Shown here in pieces: positions 54,522 through 62,619 of a stretch of DNA of 64,000 bases. The position numbers and the translations under genes are program-made. Origin of the DNA: Streptomyces sp. AV19 (lineage in GTDB: Bacteria > Actinomycetota > Actinomycetes > Streptomycetales > Streptomycetaceae); contig NZ_JAEAMR010000003.1 of assembly GCF_015999245.1 (NCBI RefSeq), forward strand, positions 168,157-232,156, in the 5' to 3' direction. How positions within the stretch are numbered: position 1 is the stretch's first letter; the number at the start of each line of letters is the position of its first letter. Below the pieces are notes generated by a model that saw only the letters and a program-made list of their open reading frames with translations, had not been told where the DNA came from and made no database searches.

Positions 54522-55366
54522 CCGTCGGCCGCGTCCTCCTCCTCGGCGGCGGGCGGGCGGCGCAGCGCGATCCGCGCCAGCACGCCGGCCACCGCGAGCG
54601 CGGCGACGGCCAGCAGGACGTAGTCGGGCACGGCGTTGCCCAGCCGGGAGGCGGTCTCCTCGAGGCCCGCCTCCTGGTCCGCGTCCAGCAGCCCGGGCAG
54701 CCCGGTCGTGCCGTCGTACAGCAGGAACAGGACGCCGATCCCGATGAAGAACAGCCCGGAGACCAGGGAGGTGGTGTGCAGGCGCAGCCGCCCGAGCCGC
54801 AGCTCACGGCCCCGCAGCCAGCGCCGGCGGCCCAGCCCGAAGCGGTCCCAGAACAGGGCGAGGACGAACAGCGGCAGCGCCATGCCCAGCGCGTAGACGG
54901 CGAGCATCGCGGCACCGCTCGTCACGTCGCCCCGCATGGCGGTCATCGCCAGCACCGAGCCGAGGATGGGCCCCGCGCAGAAGCCGGCCAGTCCGTACAC
55001 ACAGCCCAGCAGGAAGGTGGACGCGGCCGTGGTCGGGGTGATCCGGCCGGCCGCGGACTGGGCCTTCCGCGAGGCGAAGCCGAGACCGAGGATCTGGGCG
55101 GCGCCCAGGGCGATGACGATCCAGCCGCCCGCGGTGACCAGCGCGTCCCGGTGGCCGTTGAAGAGCCGGCTGGCGGCCGTGGAGGCCGCGCCCAGCGGGA
55201 CGAGGGTGGTGGCCAGCCCCAGGTAGAAGACGCCGGTGCGGGCGAGCAGCCGGCCGGGGCTGGCGAGCGAGTACGCGAAGAACGCCGGGAGCAGCAGCGC
55301 GCTGCACGGGCTGACCAGGGCGAGGACGCCGCCGAGGAAGGCGGCGAGGTAGCCGATGTCGCTCAC
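54491..55366 (-). CDS. CcdA/DsbD-type thiol-disulfide membrane protein
   Basis: A 291-residue membrane protein with six to seven TM helices. The redox cysteines are Cys21 (ALVSPCSALL) and Cys130 (GLAGFCAGPIL), the CcdA pair that carries electrons from cytoplasmic thioredoxin outward. The C-terminal 80 residues add a further helix and a charged tail. It is co-translated with the DsbA-like gene upstream (ATGA overlap) and converges on the LPMO gene with a 31-bp overlap. Confidence 0.9.
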   Translation of the reverse strand: MSDIGYLAAFLGGVLALVSPCSALLLPAFFAYSLASPGRLLARTGVFYLGLATTLVPLGAASTAASRLFNGHRDALVTAGGWIVIALGAAQILGLGFASRKAQSAAGRITPTTAASTFLLGCVYGLAGFCAGPILGSVLAMTAMRGDVTSGAAMLAVYALGMALPLFVLALFWDRFGLGRRRWLRGRELRLGRLRLHTTSLVSGLFFIGIGVLFLLYDGTTGLPGLLDADQEAGLEETASRLGNAVPDYVLLAVAALAVAGVLARIALRRPPAAEEEDAADGQESRTSEQA

Positions 55367-56160
55367 TTGCCGGCCTTCGCGGCCTCGGCGGCGGCCTTGG
55401 CCTGCGCGATGGCGGCCTCGAACTCCTTCATCGGCTGGGCGCCCGCGACGGGCCGGCCGCCGACGAGGAAGGACGGGGTGCTGGACACGCCGATCCTGTA
55501 GCCCTCCTCCTGGTCCTTCTTGACGGCGTCGGCGGCGGCGGAGCCGTTCAGGTCGGAGCGGAAGCGGTCGAGGTCGCGGACGCCGGCCGTGCGGGCCATG
55601 TCCACCAGCTTGTCCTCGGCGAGGGCGTCGCCCTTGCGGGTCTTGGCGTAGAGCTCGTCGTGGAACTGCCAGAAGCGGCCCTGCTGCCCGGCGGACCAGG
55701 AGGCGCGGGCGGCGCGGACGGAGGGCTCACCGAAGATCGGGAAGTTGCGGAACTCGATCCGCAGGACGCCCTCGTCGACGTACTTCTTGATCAGTTCCGG
55801 CTGGCTCTCGCGCGTGAAGCGGCCGCAGAACGAGCACTGGTAGTCGGCGTACTCCACCAGCACGACCGGGGCGTCCGGCTTGCCGACGGCCATCGGGTCG
55901 CCCTTGGCGCGGCGGCTGGTGGTCCGCTCGACCTGGTCGTAGAGGACCTGCTGCGGGTCGGCGGAGGAGGACGCGGACGGCTTGCCGTCGTCGTCGCCGG
56001 AGCTCTTGGCGATGGCGATGCCCGCGGCGATCACCGCCACGATCAGGGCGACGACGGCACCGGCGGCGGCGAGGCGGCGGGAGCGGGCGGCCCGGTCCTT
56101 GCCGGGACCGGCCTTCTTGGCGGTGCTCTTCTTGGGGGTGGTCTTCTTGGCGTTGGACAT
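55363..56160 (-). CDS. DsbA-type thioredoxin-fold protein, membrane-anchored
   Basis: A 265-residue protein: a Lys-rich cytoplasmic N terminus (TPKKSTAKKAG), one TM anchor (about 31-51), and an extracytoplasmic DsbA domain with active site CSFC (Cys109, Cys112) and the cis-Pro loop SSTPSFLVGG. It forms or isomerises disulfides in exported proteins and is likely the partner of the downstream CcdA-like protein. The ATG follows GGAG at a suitable distance. Confidence 0.92.
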   Translation of the reverse strand: MSNAKKTTPKKSTAKKAGPGKDRAARSRRLAAAGAVVALIVAVIAAGIAIAKSSGDDDGKPSASSSADPQQVLYDQVERTTSRRAKGDPMAVGKPDAPVVLVEYADYQCSFCGRFTRESQPELIKKYVDEGVLRIEFRNFPIFGEPSVRAARASWSAGQQGRFWQFHDELYAKTRKGDALAEDKLVDMARTAGVRDLDRFRSDLNGSAAADAVKKDQEEGYRIGVSSTPSFLVGGRPVAGAQPMKEFEAAIAQAKAAAEAAKAGK

Positions 56161-56238
56161 GAGGGGGCGAAGCTCCTGAGGTCGTACGGAATCCGGACAT
56201 GCCGAAGCGCGGCCCGGGGCGGGCCGTGCGGGGCGGGT

Positions 56239-56649
56239 CTAGATCCGCAGGACGGGGAGGAGCTCGGCGGCACCGGCGGCGGTCGTGGGCGGTGCCCTGG
56301 GGACGCCGAGTCGCTGGTGGGGTGCCCGGGGCAGGGGGGAGCGCGCGGCGCCGGCCGCCAGGAGCGGGTCGGTGTGGCCGTGCGCGACGACCGCCTCGGT
56401 GCCCTTGAAGGGGACGTCGAGGGGCCGGCAGCTGCCGCCGTTGTCGTCGCGGGAACCGGCGTGCGGGACGACGGCGTACGCGCCGTCGTCCGGCCGGTGG
56501 TCCGGCAGGGACCTCGCCGCGGTGGCGGTGGCCGAGGCGGTGGTGGCGGGGGCGGCCGGTCCGGTGCCGGACAGGCCGAGGACGGCGGTGACCATGAGGA
56601 GCAGCAGCGTCATCAGGCCGGCTGCCGTCGTGCGGCGGTGCTGGGGCAC
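56239..56649 (-). CDS. Small secreted protein upstream of the DsbA/CcdA pair
   Basis: A 136-residue protein with a signal peptide (about 1-33), a Thr/Ala-rich segment and a Pro-rich C terminus, with one cysteine (GGSCRPLDVPF) and several histidines. GAGAGGAG precedes the GTG start at 56649, supporting translation. It is in tandem with the DsbA/CcdA pair after a 78-bp gap. Family not recognised. Confidence 0.7.
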   Translation of the reverse strand: MPQHRRTTAAGLMTLLLLMVTAVLGLSGTGPAAPATTASATATAARSLPDHRPDDGAYAVVPHAGSRDDNGGSCRPLDVPFKGTEAVVAHGHTDPLLAAGAARSPLPRAPHQRLGVPRAPPTTAAGAAELLPVLRI

Positions 56650-56681
56650 CTGGCTGCTCCTCTCTCCCCGCTGTCCGATCC

Positions 56682-56736
56682 CGGTTGATCCGTGTGACCC
56701 CGGTTGATCCGTGTGACCCCGGTTGATCCGTGTGAC
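56682..56736. repeat. 19-bp tandem repeat, 2.9 units
   Basis: CGGTTGATCCGTGTGACCC starts at 56682, 56701 and 56720; the third unit lacks the last two bases. The array runs from the promoter region of the small secreted gene to the terminator of tRNA-Lys 2. Confidence 0.95.
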
Positions 56737-56772
56737 GAAGAAGGCCCCTCACCAAGGTGAGGGGCCTTCTTC
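56737..56772. terminator. Strong terminator downstream of tRNA-Lys 2
   Basis: GAAGAAGGCCCCTCACC (56737-56753) and GGTGAGGGGCCTTCTTC (56756-56772) form a perfect 17-bp stem with a two-base centre, seven bases past the tRNA 3' end. Confidence 0.9.
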
Positions 56773-56778
56773 TGTCGG

Positions 56779-56852
56779 TGCGCCGCCAGGGACTCGAACC
56801 CCGGACCCGCTGATTAAGAGTCAGCTGCTCTAACCAACTGAGCTAGCGGCGC
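56779..56852 (-). tRNA. tRNA-Lys (anticodon CUU), copy 2
   Basis: Identical in sequence to the copy at 52680. Its -10 box TAGTAT lies at 56868-56873, 16 bases from the mature 5' end, the same spacing as in the other copies. Confidence 0.97.
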
Positions 56853-56977
56853 CTGCTGACGAAGAAAATACTACCTGCTCCCGAGGGGTGCTTCGTACCA
56901 CCCGTCCCGCAGGGCCCTCCGGCCCCGGAATTCCGTGCTCCTCCGCTGTGCGCTCCCGCCTCAGTGAAGGGCCGGTC

Positions 56978-57739
56978 TCAGTGAAGGGCCAGCGAGAGCA
57001 GCATCGGGGCCGCGTGCCGGTTCAGCTCCTCCGCCGCGCGGCGCAGCCGGTGGGCATGGGCGAGCGGGAGGGAGAGGGCGAGCGAGCCCACGCGCTTCCC
57101 GGCGGTGATCGGGACGGCGGCGCAGACCGTGCCCACCGCGTACTCCTGGAGGTCGAGGACGGGCACGGTGGCGGGCTGGGCGGCGAGCCGGGTCAGCAGC
57201 GTCCGCTCGTCGGTGATCGTCCGCGAGGTGAAGCGGGCGGTCCGGTGGCGCGCGAGGTGGTCGCGCCGGTCGTCGTGGGCGAGCTGGGTGAGCAGGCACT
57301 TGCCGACGGCGCTGGCGTGGGCGGCGGTGCGGAAGTCGACCCATTCGTGGACCCGGGGCGTGCACGGCCCGTCCGCGTATTGGGTGATCCGGACCTCGCC
57401 GTCGACGTAGCTGCTCAGGTAGACCGCGGCGCCGATGGTGTCGCGCAGCCGGGAGAGCGAGTCCTGGAGCCGGTGCGTCAGGGCGGTCTCCCGCCCGGCG
57501 CCGGTGGCCAGCAGGCCCAGCGCGGGACCCGCGGCGTACGCGCCGTTGCCGACGCGGGCCACGTAGTGCTCGCGGTGGAGCATCGACAGCAGCGGTGCCA
57601 GGCGGCCGACGGGCAGGGCGGTCTCGCGGGCGAGCTGGGCCTCGCTGACTCCGCCGACGTGCCTGGTGACCGCCTCCAGGACGCGCAGGGCCTGCTGTAC
57701 CGAGTGGAACGGTGTGATCGGCTCGGGCTTGAGCGCCAC
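56978..57739 (-). CDS. IclR-family transcriptional regulator
   Basis: A 253-residue regulator: N-terminal winged helix-turn-helix (about 10-75, GGVSEAQLARETALPVGRL) and a C-terminal effector-binding IclR domain (about 90-250, with HASAVGKCLLTQL and YAVGTVCAAVPITAG). The start is GTG 57739 with AAGGGGAG upstream; the frame continues far upstream but only as an antisense shadow. It is divergent from a luciferase-like oxidoreductase, with a perfect 12-bp palindrome between them as the likely operator. Confidence 0.9.
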   Translation of the reverse strand: MALKPEPITPFHSVQQALRVLEAVTRHVGGVSEAQLARETALPVGRLAPLLSMLHREHYVARVGNGAYAAGPALGLLATGAGRETALTHRLQDSLSRLRDTIGAAVYLSSYVDGEVRITQYADGPCTPRVHEWVDFRTAAHASAVGKCLLTQLAHDDRRDHLARHRTARFTSRTITDERTLLTRLAAQPATVPVLDLQEYAVGTVCAAVPITAGKRVGSLALSLPLAHAHRLRRAAEELNRHAAPMLLSLALH

Positions 57740-57864
57740 GGTCTCCCCTTGGCTGGTTGCGCGGGTGTTCCGCTTCTCACGATAGGGGCGAAGGGGGCCC
57801 TCCGGAGAGGCTGTTGGCGAGAAACGGCGCGGAGTGGGTGCCTCTGTTCTGTGGTGCAGGTCAA

Positions 57865-57876
57865 AGGCATATGCCT
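57865..57876. promoter_or_regulatory. Perfect 12-bp palindrome in the IclR divergent promoter
   Basis: AGGCATATGCCT is a perfect palindrome in the 252-bp gap between the IclR gene and the oxidoreductase gene, followed by a second short palindrome, ATGCAT (57879-57884). It is a candidate operator for the adjacent IclR protein. Confidence 0.45.
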
Positions 57877-57991
57877 CATGCATGGAGTGCTCGTGGGGAA
57901 GAGGGGCGGGAATAAAACGGAGAGTGACTCCGGTTGGCCTCCGTCGAGAACGTCGCGACCCGGGACGTTGTGAGCAGGGAGGCGGGCCACC

Positions 57992-59086
57992 GTGGCCGAA
58001 GCACAGTCCGGAACGACCACTCGCGAAGCGGCCCCGGTGCGGCTGTCCGTACTGGACCTGGCCACCGTCGGCAGCGGCCGGACCGCCGGCCAGGCGCTGG
58101 CCACCACCGTCGAGCTGGCCCGTCTCGCCGAGCGGCGCGGCTACCACCGCTTCTGGGTCGCCGAGCACCACTCGATGCCCGGCGTCGCCAGCTCCTCGCC
58201 GGCCGTGATCCTCGCCCACCTCGCGGCGCACACCGACCGCATCCGGCTCGGCTCGGGCGGGGTGATGCTGCCCAACCACGCGCCGCTGGTGATCGCCGAG
58301 CAGTTCGGCACGCTGGAGGCGTTCGCGCCGGGGCGCATCGACCTCGGTCTCGGGCGCGCGCCGGGCACCGACGGCGCGACCGCGGCCGCGCTGCGCCGTA
58401 CCGACCGGCTGGGGGAGGGGGCGGACGAGTTCCCGCTGCAGCTCGCGGAGCTGACCCGCTTCCTGGACGACGACTTCCCCGACGGCCATCCCTATGCCCG
58501 GATCCACGCCGTGCCCGGCCCGGTCCAGGGCCGGGTGCCCGGCGGTGTCCAGCGGGCCGGCCGGCCGGCGGTGTGGCTGCTCGGCTCGTCCGGCTTCAGC
58601 GCGCGGCTGGCGGGGGCGCTCGGCCTGCCGTTCTCCTTCGCCCACCACTTCTCGGCGGCGAACACGCTGCCGGCGCTGGAGCTCTACCGCTCCTCCTTCC
58701 GCCCCTCCGCGGTGCTCGACCGCCCCTACGCGAAGATCGGCGTCCAGGCCCTGGCGGCGGACACGGCCGAGGAAGCGCGGCGGCAGGTGATGACCTCCGC
58801 CCTGTCGATGCTCCGCCTGCGCGGCGGCCGTCCCGGGCTGGTGCCGACGCCCGAGGAGGCGGAGGCGTACGACTGGAGCGAGCCGGAACGGGAGTTCGTG
58901 GCGGACTGGCTGGGGAACGTGGTGCACGGGACGGCGGACGAGGTCCGGGCGGGGCTGGACGCGCTGGCGGCGCGGACGGGGGTGGACGAGCTGATGATCA
59001 CGGCGAATGTGCATGGCGCCGAGGCGAAGGTGCGGAGCGTTTCGCTGATTGCGGATGCGTACGGGATGCCGGGGGGTGCGGCGTAG
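57992..59086 (+). CDS. LLM-class flavin-dependent oxidoreductase (luciferase-like)
   Basis: A 364-residue bacterial-luciferase-fold monooxygenase using reduced FMN or F420. Typical segments are [43 protein letters not shown] and [14 protein letters not shown] (MsnO8-type branch). The start is GTG with no strong ribosome binding site. Substrate unknown. It is divergent from the IclR regulator, the likely controller. The last 30 residues may be a variable tail. Confidence 0.92.
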   Translation: MAEAQSGTTTREAAPVRLSVLDLATVGSGRTAGQALATTVELARLAERRGYHRFWVAEHHSMPGVASSSPAVILAHLAAHTDRIRLGSGGVMLPNHAPLVIAEQFGTLEAFAPGRIDLGLGRAPGTDGATAAALRRTDRLGEGADEFPLQLAELTRFLDDDFPDGHPYARIHAVPGPVQGRVPGGVQRAGRPAVWLLGSSGFSARLAGALGLPFSFAHHFSAANTLPALELYRSSFRPSAVLDRPYAKIGVQALAADTAEEARRQVMTSALSMLRLRGGRPGLVPTPEEAEAYDWSEPEREFVADWLGNVVHGTADEVRAGLDALAARTGVDELMITANVHGAEAKVRSVSLIADAYGMPGGAA

Positions 59087-59088
59087 GG

Positions 59089-59131
59089 GGAGTTGCCCCT
59101 GTCCCTCCCCCGGAGGGGCAGGGGCAACTCC
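59089..59131. terminator. Bidirectional terminator between convergent genes
   Basis: GGAGTTGCCCCTG (59089-59101) and CAGGGGCAACTCC (59119-59131) form a perfect 13-bp stem; CCCTCC/GGAGGG can extend it inside the loop. It begins two bases after the oxidoreductase stop and abuts the stop of the GGDEF/EAL gene. Confidence 0.9.
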
Positions 59132-60901
59132 TCACACCACGGCTCCCGCCCCCGCCCCCAGCAGCGCGGAGATCCGTTCCGCCCCCACCGGCCGCGAATA
59201 GAACCACCCCTGCCCCGTGTCGCACCCGATCCGCCCCAGCCGCTCCGCCTGTTCCGCGCTCTCCACGCACTCCGCCGTCACCGTCAGCCCCAGCCGGTGG
59301 GCCAGCTGCACCAGTGCCTCGACGATCGTCTCGTCGGCGGGATTCGGGTGTTCGTCCATGCGGAAGCCGTGGACGAACGACCCGTCCAACTTCAGTGTGG
59401 AGACGGGCAGTCTGCTGAGGTACGCCAGGTTCGAATAGCCCGTCCCGAAGTCGTCGATCGCGATCGCGACGCCCATGTCGCTGAGTCTGCGCAGCTGTTG
59501 GAGGGGCCGCCCCGCCGATCCCATCACCGCGGACTCGGTGAGCTCCAGCTGGAGCAGCCGCGCCGGCAGCCCCGTCCCGTCGAGGATCGCGGCCACGTCC
59601 GCGACCAGGTCGGAGTCCCAGACCTGGCGGACCGCCACGTTCACGCTCACCACCAGCGGTTCGTCCGGCCGGTCCAGCTGCCAGCGGCGTGCCTGGCGGC
59701 AGGCCGTCTCCAGCACCCAGCGGCCCAGCGGCACGATGGCGCCGGTCTCCTCGGCCAGCCCGATGAACCGATTCGGCGCCAGCGTCCCGAACTGCGGGTG
59801 GTGCCAGCGGACCAGCGCCTCCACCCCGCGCACGACCCCGTCGACGAGCCCCACCAGCGGCTGGTACTGCAGGACGAACTCGCCGCGCTCCACGGCCGGC
59901 CGCAGCGTGCTGGAGAGCGCCTGCCGGGTCATCCGGTGCGCGTTGCGCTCCGGGTCGAAGAGCGCCCAGCGCGCCTTCCCGTCCGCCTTGGCCCAGTACA
60001 GCGTGGTGTCCGCGGCCTGCATCAGCTCGGTCGCGTGCGTGCCGGCCGCCGGACGTTCGACGACGCCGATGCTCGCCGAGACGGCCAGCCGCTGGCCGTC
60101 CACCTCGAACGGCCGCTGGATCGCGGCCTGGACGGCGGTGGCGAGCGCGACGAGCTGTTCCGTACCGGCCGACTCCTCGACGAGCAGGGCGAATTCGTCG
60201 CCGCCGAGCCGGGCCACCAGATGGCCGCCCGCGGCCGCGCACTCCCGCAGCCGGCGTGCCACCGCGCACAGCAGCCGGTCGCCGGCCCGGTGGCCGAGGG
60301 TGTCGTTGACGGCCTTGAACCCGTCGAGGTCCAGGTAGCACAGCCCGATCCGGCCGCGGCCGTCCGCGGCCGCGAGTGCCGCCGCCAACCGCTCGAAGAA
60401 CAGGCTGCGGTTGGGCAGCCGGGTCACCGGATCGTGCATCCGCAGATGCCGCAACCGGGCCCGCAGGTCGCGCCGTTCGCTGATGTCCGCCACCGACAGC
60501 AGGGCGTCGCGGCCGCCCGGCAGCGGGGTCACGGTCACCTCGGCCCAGATCGAGCGGCCGTCGGGACGGCGCAGCCGGCGGGTGCAGTTGAGGCGCGGAC
60601 GGCGGCCGAGCAGCACTTCCCGGTAGGTGTTCCAGGTCCGGGAGTCCTCGCGCAGGCCGGTGAAATCGGCCGCGGGGCAGCCCTGGAGCCGGGCCGGGTC
60701 GGTGCCCAGCAGGGCGCCGAGGGCGTCGTTGGCGACGCGCACCAGACCGTCGGGGCCGACGACGGCCATCCCGAGGTGCGCGGCCCGGAAGGCAGCGCGG
60801 AAATCGTTCGCGCTGACGTTACGTTGCGTGACGTTGCGTTCTGTGACGACGGGCACCGTCGCACCCGGCGCGCCGCCCTGGCCGTCGAGGGTTCCGCTCA
60901 C
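59132..60901 (-). CDS. cdgA: PAS-GGDEF-EAL cyclic-di-GMP protein (CdgA-like)
   Basis: A 589-residue soluble protein: PAS domain (about 35-150), GGDEF diguanylate cyclase with intact GGDEF at 233-237 and the I-site region upstream, and an EAL phosphodiesterase domain with EAL 361-363 and DDFGTGYSNL. Both catalytic motifs are intact. The architecture and synteny match S. coelicolor CdgA, a BldD-regulated c-di-GMP enzyme that affects development (from memory). The start is GTG 60901 with GGGAGCG upstream; the frame is open to 61156. The N terminus carries a small duplication (RNVTQRNVS). Confidence 0.9.
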   Translation of the reverse strand: MSGTLDGQGGAPGATVPVVTERNVTQRNVSANDFRAAFRAAHLGMAVVGPDGLVRVANDALGALLGTDPARLQGCPAADFTGLREDSRTWNTYREVLLGRRPRLNCTRRLRRPDGRSIWAEVTVTPLPGGRDALLSVADISERRDLRARLRHLRMHDPVTRLPNRSLFFERLAAALAAADGRGRIGLCYLDLDGFKAVNDTLGHRAGDRLLCAVARRLRECAAAGGHLVARLGGDEFALLVEESAGTEQLVALATAVQAAIQRPFEVDGQRLAVSASIGVVERPAAGTHATELMQAADTTLYWAKADGKARWALFDPERNAHRMTRQALSSTLRPAVERGEFVLQYQPLVGLVDGVVRGVEALVRWHHPQFGTLAPNRFIGLAEETGAIVPLGRWVLETACRQARRWQLDRPDEPLVVSVNVAVRQVWDSDLVADVAAILDGTGLPARLLQLELTESAVMGSAGRPLQQLRRLSDMGVAIAIDDFGTGYSNLAYLSRLPVSTLKLDGSFVHGFRMDEHPNPADETIVEALVQLAHRLGLTVTAECVESAEQAERLGRIGCDTGQGWFYSRPVGAERISALLGAGAGAVV

Positions 60902-61240
60902 CGCTCGCTCCCGCGTGGCAATCGTTCCGCACTGTCCGTGCGGCGTTCCGTTCCAGTGCAGTTCCGTGGGCGTGCTCGAAAAGCGTGCTGGAAATGACGG
61001 CATATAGCCGTCCGTTGGGGCATTCCATGCTGCAAATGTGGCGATCCGCGTGTCCATGTGCGCCGGGGGCCGGGGTTGTGCGGGCGTGCTCCCCGATGTC
61101 GTCTCGATTGACCGTCCGTGACTGAGGGTGATGTACCCAGAAGTCGGCCGAGTCACTCGACCGGGGGATTGGAACAGGGCGTATCACCACAATTCGACTG
61201 AGGCTGAAGGCGGTGTCCCGAATCCGTCCGGGAGGTCGAC
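60902..61240. other. Divergent region between cdgA and the M6 protease gene
   Basis: These 339 bases hold the promoters of two divergent genes. TGACCGTCCGTGA (61109-61121) has the outer bases TNAC-N5-GTNA of a BldD box; a second match, TTACGTTGCGTGA, lies inside the cdgA coding start at 60819-60831. AT-richer patches near 61000-61040 suggest promoter elements. No extra gene is supported. Confidence 0.45.
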
Positions 61241-62479
61241 GTGGTGCGTCCGCAGACACCCACGGGGGTGGAACGGCCGCGCCTGCGCCGCCTGGGCGCG
61301 ATGCTGACCTCGTTGTGCGCCATCGCCGCGACCCTGGTGGCGGGTCCGGCCCGGGCGGTCGGCCCCGGCGGGCCCTGCGCGCTCCCGCGCAGCGAGGCCC
61401 ACCACTCCGAAGGGATCGACACCTGGAACTCCTCCTACCCGCGCCCCCTCGGCCGGCTGGACGCGGTCATGGTCTTCCTCTCCTTCCCGGACTCCCGCCC
61501 GGTCGCCACCCCCGCCCAACTGGCGGCCGACCATTTCCCCGGCACCGCGCGGTTCTTCGAACGGGCCTCCTACGGGCGGTTCACCGTCCGCGCCCACCCG
61601 GTGAACCGCTGGTTCCGGATGCCCCGGCCCTCCACCGCGTACCGGATACAGCGCGACTGGGACGGCGAGCTGCGCACCGCCTATCTGCGTGACGCCATCG
61701 CCGCCGCGCACGGCGGAGTGGACTTCGGCCGCTACGGCCTCGTCTACCTCGTCGCCGACCCGGACGCCCCCGGGGTGGACTCCGACGCGACCAAGGTCGT
61801 CAACCTCGACCGGCCGCTGGAGGTGGACGGCGCCGAGCTGCGCCGCGTCGTCACCGTCTTCGAACACCACCCGCCGGACCGCAACGTCCTCGCCCACGAG
61901 ACCGGCCACGTGCTGGACCTGCCCGATCTCTACCACCGGCCCACCGAGGGCAAGGGCGACTGGGACACCCACGTCGGCGACTGGGACCTCATGGGCAGCC
62001 AGTTCGGGCTCGCGTCCGACCCCTTCGGCTGGCACAAGTGGAAGCTGGGCTGGCTCGACGCCCGACAGGTGGACTGCGTCACCTCCCGGGGTGGCGGCCT
62101 GCACACCCTGGTGCCGCTGGAGGCCCCGATGCGGGCGGGGCAGGACCAGCGGGCCCGGCTGCTGGTGGCCCGCACGGGCCCGGCCGGCGCGATCGTCGCC
62201 GAGGTCCGCGCCGCGTCCGGCAACGACGCCGCCACCTGCGCGGAAGGGGTGCTGGTCTACCGGGTGAACAGCGAGACGCCGTCCGGTGGCGGGCCCGTAC
62301 AGGTGGTGGACGGGCATCCGGGCACCCAGGCGTGCCCGGGCGAGGCCGTCTACCCGCCGCTGGCCGACGCCCCGCTGGGTGTGGGCGAGTCCCTGACCGT
62401 GAAGCCGGACGGGGTGCGGGTGACGGTCCAGGGGCGGGCACCGGGCGGGGCGTGGACGGTGCGGATGAGCAAGGAGTGA
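61241..62479 (+). CDS. Secreted M6-family-like metalloprotease
   Basis: A 412-residue exported protease: signal peptide (about 15-40), an M6/immune-inhibitor-A-like catalytic domain with HETGHVLDLPDLY (His219, Glu220, His223 and downstream Asp) and GDWDLMG as Met-turn region, followed by a C-terminal beta domain. The zinc motif is complete, so activity is expected. GGGAGGTCGAC precedes the GTG start. It is divergent from cdgA and ends next to the terminator of tRNA-Lys 3. Confidence 0.9.
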   Translation: MVRPQTPTGVERPRLRRLGAMLTSLCAIAATLVAGPARAVGPGGPCALPRSEAHHSEGIDTWNSSYPRPLGRLDAVMVFLSFPDSRPVATPAQLAADHFPGTARFFERASYGRFTVRAHPVNRWFRMPRPSTAYRIQRDWDGELRTAYLRDAIAAAHGGVDFGRYGLVYLVADPDAPGVDSDATKVVNLDRPLEVDGAELRRVVTVFEHHPPDRNVLAHETGHVLDLPDLYHRPTEGKGDWDTHVGDWDLMGSQFGLASDPFGWHKWKLGWLDARQVDCVTSRGGGLHTLVPLEAPMRAGQDQRARLLVARTGPAGAIVAEVRAASGNDAATCAEGVLVYRVNSETPSGGGPVQVVDGHPGTQACPGEAVYPPLADAPLGVGESLTVKPDGVRVTVQGRAPGGAWTVRMSKE

Positions 62480-62483
62480 AACA

Positions 62484-62517
62484 AGAAGACCCCCTCACCG
62501 AAGTGAGGAGGTCTTCT
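62484..62517. terminator. Terminator shared by the M6 protease gene and tRNA-Lys 3
   Basis: AGAAGACC and CCTCAC (62484-62498) pair with GTGAGG and GGTCTTCT (62503-62517), with one C-A mismatch between the two stem halves. It lies five bases after the protease stop and seven past the tRNA 3' end. Confidence 0.85.
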
Positions 62518-62524
62518 CCGTCTG

Positions 62525-62598
62525 TGCGCCGCCAGGGACTCGAACCCCGGACCCGCTGATTAAGAGTCAGCTGCTCTAACCAACTGAGCTAGCGGCGC
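62525..62598 (-). tRNA. tRNA-Lys (anticodon CUU), copy 3
   Basis: Identical in sequence to the copies at 52680 and 56779, on the same strand. Its promoter overlaps the end of the upstream gene. Confidence 0.97.
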
Positions 62599-62613
62599 CT
62601 GCTGACAGAGAAA

Positions 62614-62619
62614 ACTCTA
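62614..62619 (-). promoter_or_regulatory. -10 box of tRNA-Lys 3 overlapping a stop codon
   Basis: TAGAGT (minus strand) lies 16 bases upstream of the mature tRNA, as in copy 1 (52769-52774, TAGAGT) and copy 2 (56868-56873, TAGTAT). The first three bases, TAG, are the stop codon of the upstream gene at 62617-63189. Confidence 0.7.
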
